A program made the translations under genes and the position numbers. A DNA stretch of 64,000 nucleotides from Mallotus nudiflorus (taxonomy: Eukaryota > Streptophyta > Magnoliopsida > Malpighiales > Euphorbiaceae), in the NCBI GenBank assembly GCA_947683625.1, contig CANTUR010000664.1, positions 1-64,000 on the forward strand, given 5' to 3'. A model generated the notes under the pieces. That model was not told the origin of the DNA. It made no database searches and saw only the letters and a program-made list of their open reading frames with translations. This document shows positions 48,080-60,146 of this stretch, in pieces; the first letter of the stretch is position 1, and every line of letters starts with the position of its first letter.

Positions 48080-51000
48080 TAAATATTAGGGTTTAATATT
48101 AATAATATACATGTATATTGATTATTATTGTGTGTAATATATACATATATGTGTGTGTATATATATATATGTGAATAAAAAATATGTGTGGTGTGTGAAT
48201 TTAGTGTAATATTATAATACATTATAATACACATTTTATTATTGTATAATATAAAGTATTATGTATTATTTATACAAAAAAAAAAAAGCTTTTTCTTCCT
48301 CTCCCTCACCCGCGACCCTACCCTCACTGCGCCTCTCGGAGTAGCTCACCAGACCGCCTTCGTCACCACTAGTCACTGCCAACCTTCTCCCCCTTCTTCC
48401 CTCTCCCTCTCTGACGTGCTTCGACCGTCTGAAGCCCGCTAGATCGTCGAAAAATGCAGGTGGCAGTGTGTGGAGGTTTTTGGTTGTCGATTGCTTTTTC
48501 GGCCACCATTCTTCATGTTTCTAGTGCTGTTCAACTCCTAGAGCTCCGGGGAACTTGATTTTAGCCTTGGTTTGAGCTTTAACTCCATTTTTTTATCGTA
48601 TCTCGATTTTTCTATTTCGACCATTTTTGGATTTTTTATTTTTTTTTTCAGGAATTTTTGGTTGATTCATGGAAAATGCCTTTACAAAAGTTGATCCCGT
48701 AGCTTAAGCTACATCGCTGAAGTTTTGTGTGATTTTTGGGAATTATTTTGATTTTTGTAAATTTTTGAATATTTTATTATTATTTTATTAATCTCGTAAA
48801 GTAATTATAATTGTGATTTTTGGTGTTATTGGTGGTTATTATTAATTTTAGAGTTGAGTTTATAATTTTTGTGAATTTTGTGTAATTTTTATAATTATTT
48901 TTAGTCTATATCAATTTTAAAAATATAGGTTAAATATATATTTTGTTAGAAATAATTGGTTATTATATGTTTTTGTTGATATTATGGAGATATATATTGA
49001 GAAAATAATTTTTGTGTATATATATAATTTTTATTGAATTTTTTAGTATTATTAGTATTTTGTGTGTATTTTTAAATATTAGGGGTAATTTGGTGGTAAT
49101 TTTAGTTAAATATTAAGTTTAATTGGTTTTAATATTATTTGAGGTATAAAAATAATTTTTACAAATTATTTATTAATTTTAACTAATTAATACTAATTTT
49201 CAGAAATTATTTTCAAATTATATATAATATACTATTTTTGTAATAAAATGGATTTTTAGTAATTTTTAATTTGTATTTAGACTAATTAGGCTATTTGAAT
49301 TAGTAAAGTGACTTTTTATTAAATTATATTAAATTATAGAGAAAATGAATTTTTAATAATATTATATTATTAATTAGGATTTTTGAGTAATTATTAGGAA
49401 AATAATTGTTTTTAGTGTTTTAATGCTAAATATGTTAAATTTTGATATTTTGAGGGCATTTATGGTATTTATTGATTTTAATATATTTTACTGTATTATT
49501 TGAATTTGTCGTGAATTGTGGACTTTGGTTGGAAAATTTTAGTAGTTCGAGATCGCAACCGAGGGTTGTGAGGATTTTTGTATTCGAAGTGTATTTTTCT
49601 TGCATGACTGGATCTACTTTTTAGTAGAGAGATGTTTATTCTACAAAGGAGATTCTGCCAAATTTTCGGTAGAATTCTCGTAAAACGTAACATTGGGTCT
49701 AATTCTGATTCTGTGTCTATTCGTATTTAGTAATTCTAGATCGAGTATCTAAAAGTCTAAGTTAGATTTATTCTAATGTCGTGATCACTTTTTTGTTTAG
49801 TTGTGCCGAGACCGAGTCCTAGCGAACCAGGCCCGTCAGACCAGTCTCGAGGAGCTCATCCTTGCGAGTTATTATTATATATGTACATTGCTTTAGGTTG
49901 CATGTTTAGAATTATATGTTTTAAATGTAAAGTTTTGCATAATTGCTTTATTAAATGCTTAAGTATATTTTAGGTATATTTTTAGTATATTATTAGTATA
50001 TTTTAAAATAAATGCATGTTTTCTTTTTGATTTATATTCAAATTATGTTTAAGTATATTATTGGTTGATTTTGAGTATATTTCATGATTTAATTGAATTT
50101 ATTTTACGTATATATACCTAAAATATACTTAGTTTATTTTAGGTATATTTCTGGTATATATATGGTTTACTTGATCATTTTGAATGCCATTGTATATATT
50201 ATTCATTCTCAAATGTATGTTTTATTTTTAAATGAAGGATATCGATAGAACGTGCTTCCTAGTGGACAGCACTAGGACTGAGTACGTACCAGTGTGATAG
50301 ATTGTAGGTTGAATTACTAACTTAATTGTGGAAGTTATGACTTGATTGATTTGATTGATGTGAGATGTGATTGATGGTGTGATTGTTGAAGCTCGGTTGA
50401 CCAAGTGTCTCGGGGCCAATCACACTGACAGTCAGACTACTGGAGCTCGGTCGACTTAGTGTCTCGGGGCCAGTCTACTATCTAGTTGGATTAAGTGAAT
50501 TTACTTAGAATTAAGTGAGCCAATATGGCTAGAGTGCTTTCTATTGATATTTGAGGTTGCGATAACTTAAGGTTCTTTTGATCCTTCATAAACTGATGTT
50601 TTTTAGTATTAATTATAAAGTGATTTTCAGTATCTATGTGTACATGCCTGTATATATATTTATTAAATACTTAAGAGTGTTTGCATTTGACATTTAGTAA
50701 TGTGTGTATATATATTATAATAATTTATTCAGTGAGGTCTGACTCCCCTCTGTTGATGTTTTTATAGGAGAGTCCTCTTCTTCAGACCTCAGTAGTAGGT
50801 CTATCCGTCGGATTTCTTCCACCTCAGTTTTATTATGTAAATTACCTACTTAATTATTTATTATTGTATTCTAGAAAACTGCCGTAGTTGTATCTTTATT
50901 AGTTGGATATGATATTCTGTATTATAAATGTTGATTTTAAATTCAGAGAGGCATATCTCTGAATGTTGTATTAAAATATTTTATTTTATGATATGCGGAG

Positions 51001-51162
51001 ATTATTTTATCATAATTATTTAGTTTTAAATTCTGATGTATTTTTAATTATTTTAATTTATTTATTGTATATTTTTATTATTTTAAGGCTTGCTATGGGT
51101 TTCGGATTCGAAAGAATTTCCATTCCCTAGCGCCGGTCATGGCCCCGATTTAGGTCGTGACA
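47783..51162 (+). repeat. Solo Tekay LTR in the tandem array
   Basis: 3,380 bp from TGTAATAACCC to GGTCGTGACA, with tandem-array units on both sides. The flanking pentamers TATAG (47778-47782) and TATAA (51163-51167) are a target duplication with one change; neighbouring array units read TATAGT, confirming the original site. It is an older subfamily member: the intron donor (CCGGGGAAC) and acceptor (TTGCATG) seen in younger LTRs are lost. (AT)n at about 48044-48074; twin hairpin at 50377-50476. Confidence 0.92.
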
Positions 51163-51415
51163 TATAATTTGAATTAAAATGACAGATTGTACTCGGTTGT
51201 ATAATGTCGACTACATTTGGTCATATAGTTTGAATTGAATTGATACATTGCACTCAATCGTACAATGTCGACTACACTTGGTCGTATAGTCTGAATTAAA
51301 TTGATACATTGCACTCAGTCGTACAATGTTGACTACACTCAGTCGTATAGTCTGAATTGAAATGACACATTGCACTCGATCATACAATGTCAACTACACT
51401 CGATCGTGTAGCATT
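51163..51415. repeat. 61-bp tandem array (right part)
   Basis: About four more copies of the unit described at 47120-47782, resuming in register after the solo LTR. Confidence 0.88.
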
Positions 51416-51557
51416 GATTTCTTTTACGTTGACAATTTAATAATTCAAGGAATTATCAAATCATGTAGCTTTGAAATTTAGGACTAAATTGCAAGAAAAG
51501 CTTTGGACTTGAATGCAAATGAAGTTAAGGGACTAAAATGGATGTTTTCCACTTTAA

Positions 51558-51563
51558 TATATA
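51558..51563 (+). promoter_or_regulatory. TATA-like box of the antisense PMD gene, Tat element 1
   Basis: TATATA in the context TTTTCCACTTTAATATATACTTT (core TTCCACTTTAATATATAC), 104 bases before the ATG at 51667. The same block occurs at 59995-60016 in Tat element 2. It would direct transcription opposite to the retrotransposon. Confidence 0.5.
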
Positions 51564-51666
51564 CTTTGCATTTCACTGATTCTTTTTTTTCTTTCTCTTG
51601 ATTTTGAAAGCTTACTTCTTCAATTATTCTTTGATTTGATCTCCAATTTAGAATCTGTCTGATCCT

Positions 51667-54300
51667 ATGGCTCACCTAGGACGCAGGCTACGTGGAAGTA
51701 GCTTTAGAAAATCAAATCCAGTTATATCTCAACTGTGTTTTCCTTAAAATAGTTTGGGGCTTAATAAAATGGAAGAGGTGCTCCTTTTAACTTGCTTGCA
51801 CCTTCACAGATGCTCATAGGTTAGAGATGAGGTAAATTTCTCTTTTGTCTTTAATTCTGCAAAAAATATATTTTTGTTAATACATTAACATATTTATGCA
51901 TGCAATTATATAACATCTCTTATACAAAATTGCATGAAGTTGTTAATTTTGAAGCAAAATTTTGCAAATTTGGTTTTTACATGTCAGAAGACTTAACAAA
52001 ATTTAGACAGATTTTTAAATTTTTTATCAAAAATCTAAATTCTAGATTGGAGTTTTTGGATTTCCAATCAAAAATCTAGAAATACCAATAAAAATCTAGA
52101 TCTTCAATCAAAAATCAAGAAATCCGATCGAAATTCTAGATTTCCAATTGAAAATCCAGTCTTCTGATCTCTTTTTTTTTAAAGATAGAAATGAAAATAA
52201 ACAAAAATCAAAAGTTAGTAAGGAAGGTAATCTTGTCATTTCTTGAATTTTATTCGGAAACCACTTTCACTTGGCTCGAGAACTCTTTCATGACTTATTA
52301 GGTGAAGTAGTACAGAACATCTGGGTATTTAGCTTTTGACACTTCATTGCTACTCTGCTGACTGTTCGAGGTTGGTCAGATCACTATTTACTTTTTGCTC
52401 TTATCGAGAGGTGGATGGATACTACTCACACCTTCCACATGCGAGTAGGTGGGCTAACTATTTCTCCTATGAGCTTCTTTGCTATCACTGGGATCACCTT
52501 TAAGGGTACCCCAATTCTTTTTGATATACACTACTACACTCTTCCTAAGGATGCCAGGAGTCATTATGTTTGTGACTTGCTCAGGTTTGTTTTGACATGG
52601 AAGAATAAGAAGAACGTGCTTCTTTCTTCTCTTGTTCAGAGTTTCCAGAGATTACCCACTACCACACCTCGCTAGATCCTTTAGAAGGCGAGATGCTTCT
52701 TATTGATACTGCTAAGCACTACCCTCTTCTATGACACTAGTCATAAGGTTAGCATTCTGCTTCTTGGTCCCTTTCAAGATCTTGCTAGAGTAGCTACCTT
52801 CAATTAGGGATCCACAGCTCTTGCCTATCTCTATTATAAACTGGATACTATCTATAAAGGTGTCATGATGATGTGCAGCTTCTAGCACATTTTGCATGTA
52901 TGCCTCCTTTGTGTCTTCTACTCCATTTTAAATTTTGCTCTTTTATAGCTCTTTTTCATTTTAACTTATTTTTTCCTTTTCAGATTTGGGGCATTAAGAT
53001 TAGGGTGATCCAAGGCTTTAGTGTTATTAGCTTTGACAAGAGTCTTCCATTGATGTAGATATGGGTTCTTCTCATCTTGTTAATGTCAAGTATGACCTAC
53101 AAACTTATCGGGACTACTTTAACTCTTTAGAGTGGGACCTGGTAAGATAAATTTAACTATTAGCATCTAATATGTTATAAAAGTTAAATAAAATTTATTT
53201 AAATGAATTTGTAGGTCAAATCAAATTGGCTAGTTGGCGCTGAAGACATCCAGCAATATAGTTTCATGACTACTGCTGTGAGGCTTAAGATTATGAGGAT
53301 CTTACTTCCTAGTTATGGTTGCCAGATGTGGTATCTAGGTGAGCATGTTTATAATTGGCATATGGGACCTTCAGGAGGCGTGTTCCTTCTTTTATTCCCT
53401 CTTCCATGTTAAGGAGTTGTAACTTAACTAGTCTTGAGCTCAGAGTAGCTCTTGAGGGATATGACGCTTCGACATTGCTCTAGCGTTCTTGACACTATCA
53501 GGAGTATATTTAAGAGCATCTCCTAGAGTAGGTTTCTATAGATCCAGCTGAGGTATGATTTCCATCACTATTCCTCCTTATCACTATCTTACTTCATTCT
53601 CCTTTATCGTTAATGATGACATTTATTCTTTATGCAGGTTGAAGATGCTACTGATGTTGCTATGGAGGAGGAGAATAAAAGTGACACTAAGAGGACTGAG
53701 CATACTCAATATAGTGGAGTTACTCAAGGTGATACTTCCTCGAGTACCATTCTAGGCAATATTCCCCTTCTTGATAGGTCAAAGTACTATTGGGCTCCTG
53801 TGGTGCAAACTCGTAGCACGTGTACCTTGATATGGTTTAAATTCCTAGCTTTTCTCCTCCTGATGCTTCACATGTAAGTGTATTTTTGCATTTTCAATCC
53901 TTTATAAACTAACACTTGTTACTGAATTAGTATATGCCATTTTACAGATCCCTCAGACACAAGCAAAGTATTTGTATGGACTCGCTTCATCCATAGATTA
54001 TTTACTATGTAGATCACAGATAGTTAGAGGGTTAGTATTTACAACAAGTATGCAAATGTATATATGTTATGCATGATTTTAACTATTCTCAATGTGACAA
54101 AGTTATGCTGGAGATCTAGAGTGTGAGAATGAGAGGCTTTGCAGACAACTTACTTGTCTTGGCTTTGATGGTCGTGATGTTGAGACTTTTATGCCCCTAG
54201 ATTAGAGTGACGATCCTATTAGAGGATGGAGTCCTTGGCCAAACATTAGAGCTCAGGATGACAGATCTTCATTTTTAGGACTTATGCATTTATGACTATA
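51667..54300 (+). pseudogene. Plant mobile domain (PMD) gene, antisense in Tat element 1, intron-bearing
   Basis: Start ATG at 51667 (MAHLGRRLRGSS). PMD segments follow on the plus strand: LFALIERWMDTTHTFHMRVG (52391-52450), GITFKGTPILFD, LLGPFQDLARVATF and GSTALAYLYYKLDTI (about 52760-52855), and RILLPSYGCQMWYLGEH (about 53297-53346). These are hallmark pieces of the plant mobile domain. GT-AG introns are visible: 53142-53214 (73 bp), 52898-52983, 53553-53637 and 53874-53947, plus a donor at 51832. Exons join in frame across 53142-53214 (WDL/VKSN) and 53553-53637 (PAE/VEDA). A coiled-coil-like LECENERLCRQL lies near 54115. Stops (for example 52673, 52807) make it a pseudogene. PMD proteins include MAIN/MAIL silencing factors and many transposon-borne copies; the role in the element is unknown. 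Confidence 0.75.
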
Positions 54301-54699
54301 TTTTCCTTTCTCCTCGTGAACTGTACTTCCTTTTCTAGATGGATTACGAACTTTTGTTTGGATCAACCATAGAATTTAATAAAAAATTTTTTTGTCAAAA
54401 ATCTTAGAAATCTAATCGGATTTCTAGAATTCCAATCAAAATTCTGAATTTTTGATAAAAAATTCAGCTTCTACTTTTTGACCTTTTTCTATTTTGATTT
54501 CTTATTTGAGTTCAATTCGCACATGTAAAATCCTAATCCCATCAAAATGAAACCTATATGCCAATATAATAGCTCGTTAAAGGGTAGTCACCCACTCCTA
54601 TCTTTCATTTGCTTAATCACGACACAAGTCACCCTTAATTTCTCAAAAGCCTTAATGGGGATGACTAGAATAAACTACTGCCCTATTATGTCAAATCTT

Positions 54700-55782
54700 T
54701 AAAATCCCTTCAGCATCTAAAAATGGACCATAATTTTCTTTATATTGTTGCCACCTTCTAGGATTTCAAAGACCATGTATTTAGATTCAATGGACAAGAT
54801 TTGTGTCCATTAATTGAAATGTTTGCTACTATCCTTGGTTGTTCTTTAGACTCAATTGTTGTGATTTCTCTTCTTGATCTTAAGATGCAGTTTCCCGATA
54901 GATTAGTGACATTCTTTAGTATGCCCCCAAGTGACATCTACAAGTTTGCATATAACCTTGGGACTGTTATTCTTTCTTCTCTGATCACTTCTTGTGGGAT
55001 TAGGGATAGGAACAATGTGGCTTGGATTAGGACTATCTCTTTTTTCTTGTATGCCCAGTTTCTACTAGTGGTTTCTCATGGAGATGCTAACACAAGAATT
55101 GTCAATATCTTAGAACAAGTATAAGTTAGGGCTAACCCTGTGCTTGTCATACTTGCTGAAAATATCATTAGGTTAGATAATTTCAGAGTTTAAAATCAAT
55201 TTTTAGGCAGTTTTTTTCTCCCTCAAGTATGCAACCTTTTTTTTTTTGCCTAAGCTACCCTTTCAAGTTTTTAGCTTGTTTGTTTTAGATTTGGCTACAA
55301 GAGAAATTGAGTCTACTTAATCCCCTCACCAATGCCTTGATTTATCAACCTTATCATCTACAGTCTCGTCCATTGAAGGTGAAGGACAAGCATACTATAG
55401 GTCAATGGATTGGTTGGACAAAATGCATTATTGACATTGAGATTTCATGGATCTGTCCTTGGTGGAAGTTGAAGTTTATGACCATCAACCTGTATGACCA
55501 TTGTGTTACTATTCTTGGGTTACACTTTTTGACCTTCTTTTCCCTATCACGCCTTTACCGCTAGTACAGTCGTCTATAATTTATTATGACTATTATACCT
55601 AACTTTGAAGGCTTCCCTTTGAGGCAAGATTTTTTAGATAAATGAAGAACTTATGGCCTCACAAAGCATTAGAGTAGAACATGCATTTTGATGTTGATAT
55701 GACTATTTATGACAATTACAAGGCTTGGGTTATCATGCAAGCTATAGAACCACCAGGATTCGCTAAGTACAAAAGGATTTAA
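54700..55782 (+). pseudogene. DUF7745-like gene, antisense in Tat element 1
   Basis: The plus strand gives DFKDHVFRFNGQDLCPLIEM and FATILGC (54760-54840), then the open piece 54801-55124 to GDANTRIVNILEQV. After an intron-like gap, a second open piece at 55307-55564 reads LLNPLTNALIYQPYHLQ, ISWICPWWK and LYDHCVTILG. It ends PPGFAKYKRI before TAA at 55780. This pattern is that of a plant transposon-associated domain (DUF7745-type by my recollection), often placed next to PMD-like sequences. A stop near 54760 and frame breaks between the pieces show decay. Its function is unknown. From 55783 to 56224 I see no gene, only the spacer between the two converging transcription units. Confidence 0.6.
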
Positions 55783-56224
55783 ATATTGCTAGATGAGTCA
55801 TAGAAAAAGAAACAAAAACATAACTAGTATAGTGATCTCATAAGTCTGTTTTTTAGGTTCTCATGTTTCGTTTTTCCTTTAAGTCTTTATGCTTTGTAAT
55901 AAAGATAGAATTTGCGATATTCAAAAAAAATTCATTTCAATTTTATTCATTAATTAGGGCCAAAATGAGTACATTTATTACATCACTTAACATAACTCTT
56001 ATTATCAGATAGTCCTTTTGGATTTTCTAACTGAACATTTTTCTCTCACTTTTATTAACTTAATTTCTACCTGTAAGCCCTTTGCAGGTTTTCTGATCAA
56101 TGGGATCACTTCTTTTACCTTATTCCCTAATTTTTGCCTGTCAGCCCTTTATGGGCTTTTTGAACAATGGGAATGTCCTAATTTTTACCTGACTAGCTTT
56201 TTCAGGTTTTCTGACCAATGACTT

Positions 56225-56708
56225 TTTTTTAAAGGTAGTATTTCTTGAGGCAATCCAGGTTAATTGGCTTAGTGAACTCATTCCCTTCTAAATATAATAT
56301 CTTTATAGCTCCCTTAGGTAGGATTATTTTAACTAAATATGGCCCTTCCAATTTGGTCTAAATTTTCCTTTTGGATAAAACACCATTGCCCTTGACTGCT
56401 TCAGCATCATATCTCTAGCCTTTATATTTTTAGGTTTGACCTTTTTGTTAAAGGCTCTCGCTATCCTTCTCTGATAAATCTGAGTGTGAAACAGAGTCTC
56501 CATCCTTTTTAATTTAGGGACAGGAGGTGGTCGTATCTCTTTTGCATCCATTCACTCTCAGGGACTTTTGCTTCCATAACAACCCTCAAAGATTTAATTT
56601 TTGTCTCTATGGGCAAAAATACTTCATAACCGTATACTAATAAGAATGGTGTCTATCTTGTAGCAGTACACGTTGTAGTTCTATATCCCCACAAGGCAAA
56701 AGGAAGAT
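56225..56708 (-). pseudogene. Integrase C-terminus of Tat element 1, cut by insertion
   Basis: On the minus strand the frame reads LPFALWGYRTT, LLVYGYEVFLPIETKI, SLRVVMEA, then YQRRIARAFNKKVKPKNIKA, PKGKFRPNWKGH and finally INLD..KKYY near 56225. This is the end of a Tat-lineage Ty3/gypsy integrase and has no chromodomain, unlike the Tekay copies. It fixes the orientation of the element (minus) and shows that the PMD genes are antisense, lying between pol and the 3' LTR. One stop and a shift are present. It is interrupted at 56708 by the Tat element 2 LTR. Confidence 0.87.
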
Positions 56709-58881
56709 TGTAGATGGTGGGGTTTAGCGTGCATCAAAGATTTTAGCAAACGCAACATTGTTTAGGCTCAGGGCCTTAGGGAACAAACTACTATGTCATA
56801 AAGTCATAGTGTGGAGAAGAGGAGTCACCACCCAGGGTAATAATAGGGACAATTTGATTGGTGGTACTTGATTCTCTAAAAGAAAGTTAGTACCACAATT
56901 AAGAGATTTTGGGAATGGAATACTAAATTCTCTTAGTCTCGTGTTCATTTAGAATAATTTTATAAATGATTATTTCATCCTCTAATTACATGCAATTTTA
57001 TTTAAACCCTATTTGACATCCATCTAACCCTAGGCATCTAGTCAATAAAATTACACATAAAAAATGCACTCAAGATTGCATCGTCCCTAAGTCTAAACTA
57101 TGTTAATTTTATTAAAAAGTTAGTTAAATTTACATTTTATTTACAAGTGAGAAAGGGACTAAAGGTGGGCCTACATTTTTAATTAATTAGTGAGCCTAGA
57201 TCTATTTATTTTAGTTTGTCTAAGGAATGGGCTTAATGTCTATTCAAATTTAAAGGAAAGTTAAATTAATGGGCCTAAGTCTAACTCGATTTTATTTAAA
57301 ATGAGAAGTGGGCTTAGGTCTATTTATTTTAAAAGAAATGAAATTAAGTGGGCTGAGTTAAGTCTAAACAAGTTTTAATTAACTAAGTGGGCCTAAAATC
57401 TCATTAACCTAATGGGCCTAAATTGATTTTAATCATTTAAAGTCCTAAACCATTTTTTAAGCCTATTTAAAGTGAGTTGGACCTAAACATGGACTTGGGG
57501 CCCAAAATAATAGAAAAACCCAAAAACACAACCCAAAACAAATAAAACATAAAAAAGATCAAACATACATTTTAGTGATTTTTTAGAAACTCTAAATCAA
57601 TTACATGCAAACCTTAAATTAAGCTACTGCTACCATTGATTTTAATTGATTTTTACCTAAAAAATTACTAATTACTAATTGATTTTAAATGCAAAAAATT
57701 AAATCTTTCACTATTCCCACTACTAGGGCTATTACAAACTACGTACAAAAATTAAAATTAAACAATTATACACCCACGAATTAAAATAACTACACAGAAC
57801 ACATAAATGCAAAATGAGAATTAAAACCCTAATATCTACTGTAAATAGTATAGGTTCATCCATGGCATTCCATGGATCTTCTGTTCCTTTGAACACAAGC
57901 AGTATCCTCCTTAATCCCCTGCTTAGATATCAAAACAAAAAAACACAAAAAATCAAATTAGTGAAATTTAAAACTTAAATCAATAACAAAAATAAAATAA
58001 AAATCATTAAGGAAGAAAAGAATAAAAAAACACTGTGATGACCTTAGATGCTGTGCAAATGCCTTTTTTAGCCCCTCAGACTAGGATTTTCACTATTGAA
58101 ATTGAAGGATTGTTGATTCTAGATTGGAACTAAAAACAACGTTGGATCATTTTCGTTAAAAGAAACATATAAAAAACTAAGGCTTTGACAGAACAAAAGA
58201 AATCAAAGTTTGTGGTGTGTAGGGTGTTCTCAGTAGCGTTTGGATTTTAGGGTTTTTTTTATGCACTGCTTTGTCTTTTTTTTGCAGTCTCTCTATTTTT
58301 TTTCTTTCATCTTTTTTTTCCTCAGTGTGTGTGTATCTCTAGCCAAACCTCACACAAGCATGTAGACTCTTTGCTTTTTAAAACAGAGTCTGCGCGTACT
58401 GACTTCCTCCTTTGGATGAATAGAATACATCTGATAGTGTTTGTTTTTTATTTCAAAATCTTACGCATTTTGAACACATCAAAAAAATTATCTGATAAGA
58501 TTAACTTTTCAACCAATCAAAACACTGAAAAAGTAGACAAAAAAATTAAGAAAATAGGCAAAAAATAAAAAATGGACTTTTTACGCATCGACATTGTGCA
58601 ATGCTGACCGACATTGTATAATGTTGATCGGCATTATAGAATGCCAATCGGCATTATGTAATGCTAGTTGGTATTACACCAATGTTGATCTTTTTTTTAA
58701 CTTATAATTGCCAAAAGATCCTTGAAAAATTGACTTCCTTGTAATCAAATCTTAAAAAACATTGTAATTTAGTCCCTAAAGTCTAGAAAATCAACAACCA
58801 AGTTCAATTTTTAAATAAATTTTATCATAGGGGCTTACATCACAATTAGGCACAAGTGCATCCTAAAATTGGGTGCTTACA
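56709..58881 (-). repeat. 3' LTR of Tat element 2
   Basis: 2,173 bp; begins (minus) TGTAAGCACCCAATTT and ends CATCTACA. It is inserted into the integrase of Tat element 1, and the left flank pentamer is AAGAT. It has TGGGCY motifs at 57167-57500, CCATGG repeats near 57862-57876 and a hairpin at about 58372-58398. The other end of the element is beyond the window. Confidence 0.88.
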
Positions 58882-58896
58882 GTTGCCCCCTTTTGT
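58882..58896 (-). other. Polypurine tract of Tat element 2
   Basis: Minus strand ACAAAAGGGGGCAAC next to the LTR start; matches Tat element 1. Confidence 0.8.
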
Positions 58897-59019
58897 CGTT
58901 GTTTGCTTGACAAATTACTGCAAAGCAATAGAAGCACACAATTTCAAAAAAAAAAGAAATTAGGACACTATTGTATCGTAAATGATAGATTGATGCTCAA
59001 ATTGCTGAGCAAGGTGTAA

Positions 59020-59690
59020 TGTTTGACAAGTCTCACTATATTTCCTATTGAACCTTTAGTGGACTTTATGCAAATGAGTTTCATTATATTCCCTATGGGA
59101 CGTTTAGCGATCATAAATTGAAAACTTGTTATAGTTCCTGTGGAACATCTAGCAATGATGAATTTTGTTATATTCCCTGTGGGACATCTAACGATGCACA
59201 CTATACTCCCTGTGGGACGTTTAGTGATGATAAGATTTTGTTATATTCCCTATGGGATGTCTAACGATACACACTATATTCCCTGTGGGACGTCTAGTGA
59301 TGATAAATTGAAAACTTGCTATAGTTACTGTGGAACGTCTAGCACCGATGAATTTCATTATATTTCTTGTGGGATGTCTAACGATGCACACTATATTCCC
59401 TGTGGGATGTCTAGTGATGATAAATTGAAAACTTGCTATAGTTCCTGTGGAACGTCTAGCACCGATGAATTTTGTTATATTCCATGTAGGATGTTTAGCG
59501 ATGATAAATTAAAAACTTGTTATAGTTCCTATGGAACGTCTAGCATTGATAAATTTTATTATATTCCCTATGGGACATCTAACGTTGTACACTATATTCC
59601 CTATGGGATGTCTAGTGAAGTTGAATTGAAAATCTGCTATAGTTCTTGTGGAACGTCTAGCATTGATGAATTTGAAAATTTATGTCATGA
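59020..59690. repeat. 117-bp higher-order tandem array of Tat element 2
   Basis: Units of about 33, 45 and 39 bp, each with CCTGTGGGACGTCTAGYGATG-like cores (for example TGTGGGACGTCTAG), alternate to make a 117-bp higher-order repeat. All subunits are multiples of three, so an open frame of 193 codons (59140-59721) runs through it, giving peptides such as YIPCGMSNDAH. I regard the frame as a by-product. The array occupies the same place as the 61-bp array of Tat element 1 but is unrelated in sequence. Confidence 0.85.
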
Positions 59691-60004
59691 CTACTGTGCA
59701 GTAGATAACATAATCATTTGAAATTATTATCATAGCTACTATGCAGCATATGAATCCTTTGATTGAAATGATGCATGTAAAATGCAAAAAATGAATTTTG
59801 TAATATTGTTCTATATTTTGTATTTGACAAAAAATTCAGAATCACATATTGATTATGCCATTTTAATAATTCAATGAATTATTAATTTGATGAATGTCAT
59901 GATTTAATTAGGAACATGTTCCTAATTATAATGCAATTATGGACGAAATTGCAATGAAAGAACTTAGATCCATGTATAAGGACCAATGTGGATATTTTCC
60001 ACTT

Positions 60005-60012
60005 TATATATA
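60005..60012 (+). promoter_or_regulatory. TATA-like box of the antisense PMD gene, Tat element 2
   Basis: TATATATA within TTTTCCACTTTATATATAC, 135 bases before the ATG at 60147, in the same block as 51545-51566 of element 1. Confidence 0.5.
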
Positions 60013-60146
60013 CTTTCCTTTTTGTATGTAACATTCAATTATCTCCTTTCTTCATTTTCCTTTCCTTTCATTTTCTGTCTTTTCATTGATTTTCTTTCCT
60101 TGATTTCTTCATCATTTGACGTATGATTTGCAATCCGTGTAATCCT

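Noticed and set aside
47120..51415. CRISPR-like interpretation of the 61-bp repeats
   Set aside because: Units are contiguous and diverged with no unique spacers, in plant DNA and within a retrotransposon; a minisatellite.
52415..52675. Host PMD gene (MAIN/MAIL-like) in its native place
   Set aside because: It lies between the integrase end and the 3' LTR of a Tat element, and a related arrangement recurs in Tat element 2, so it is element-borne.
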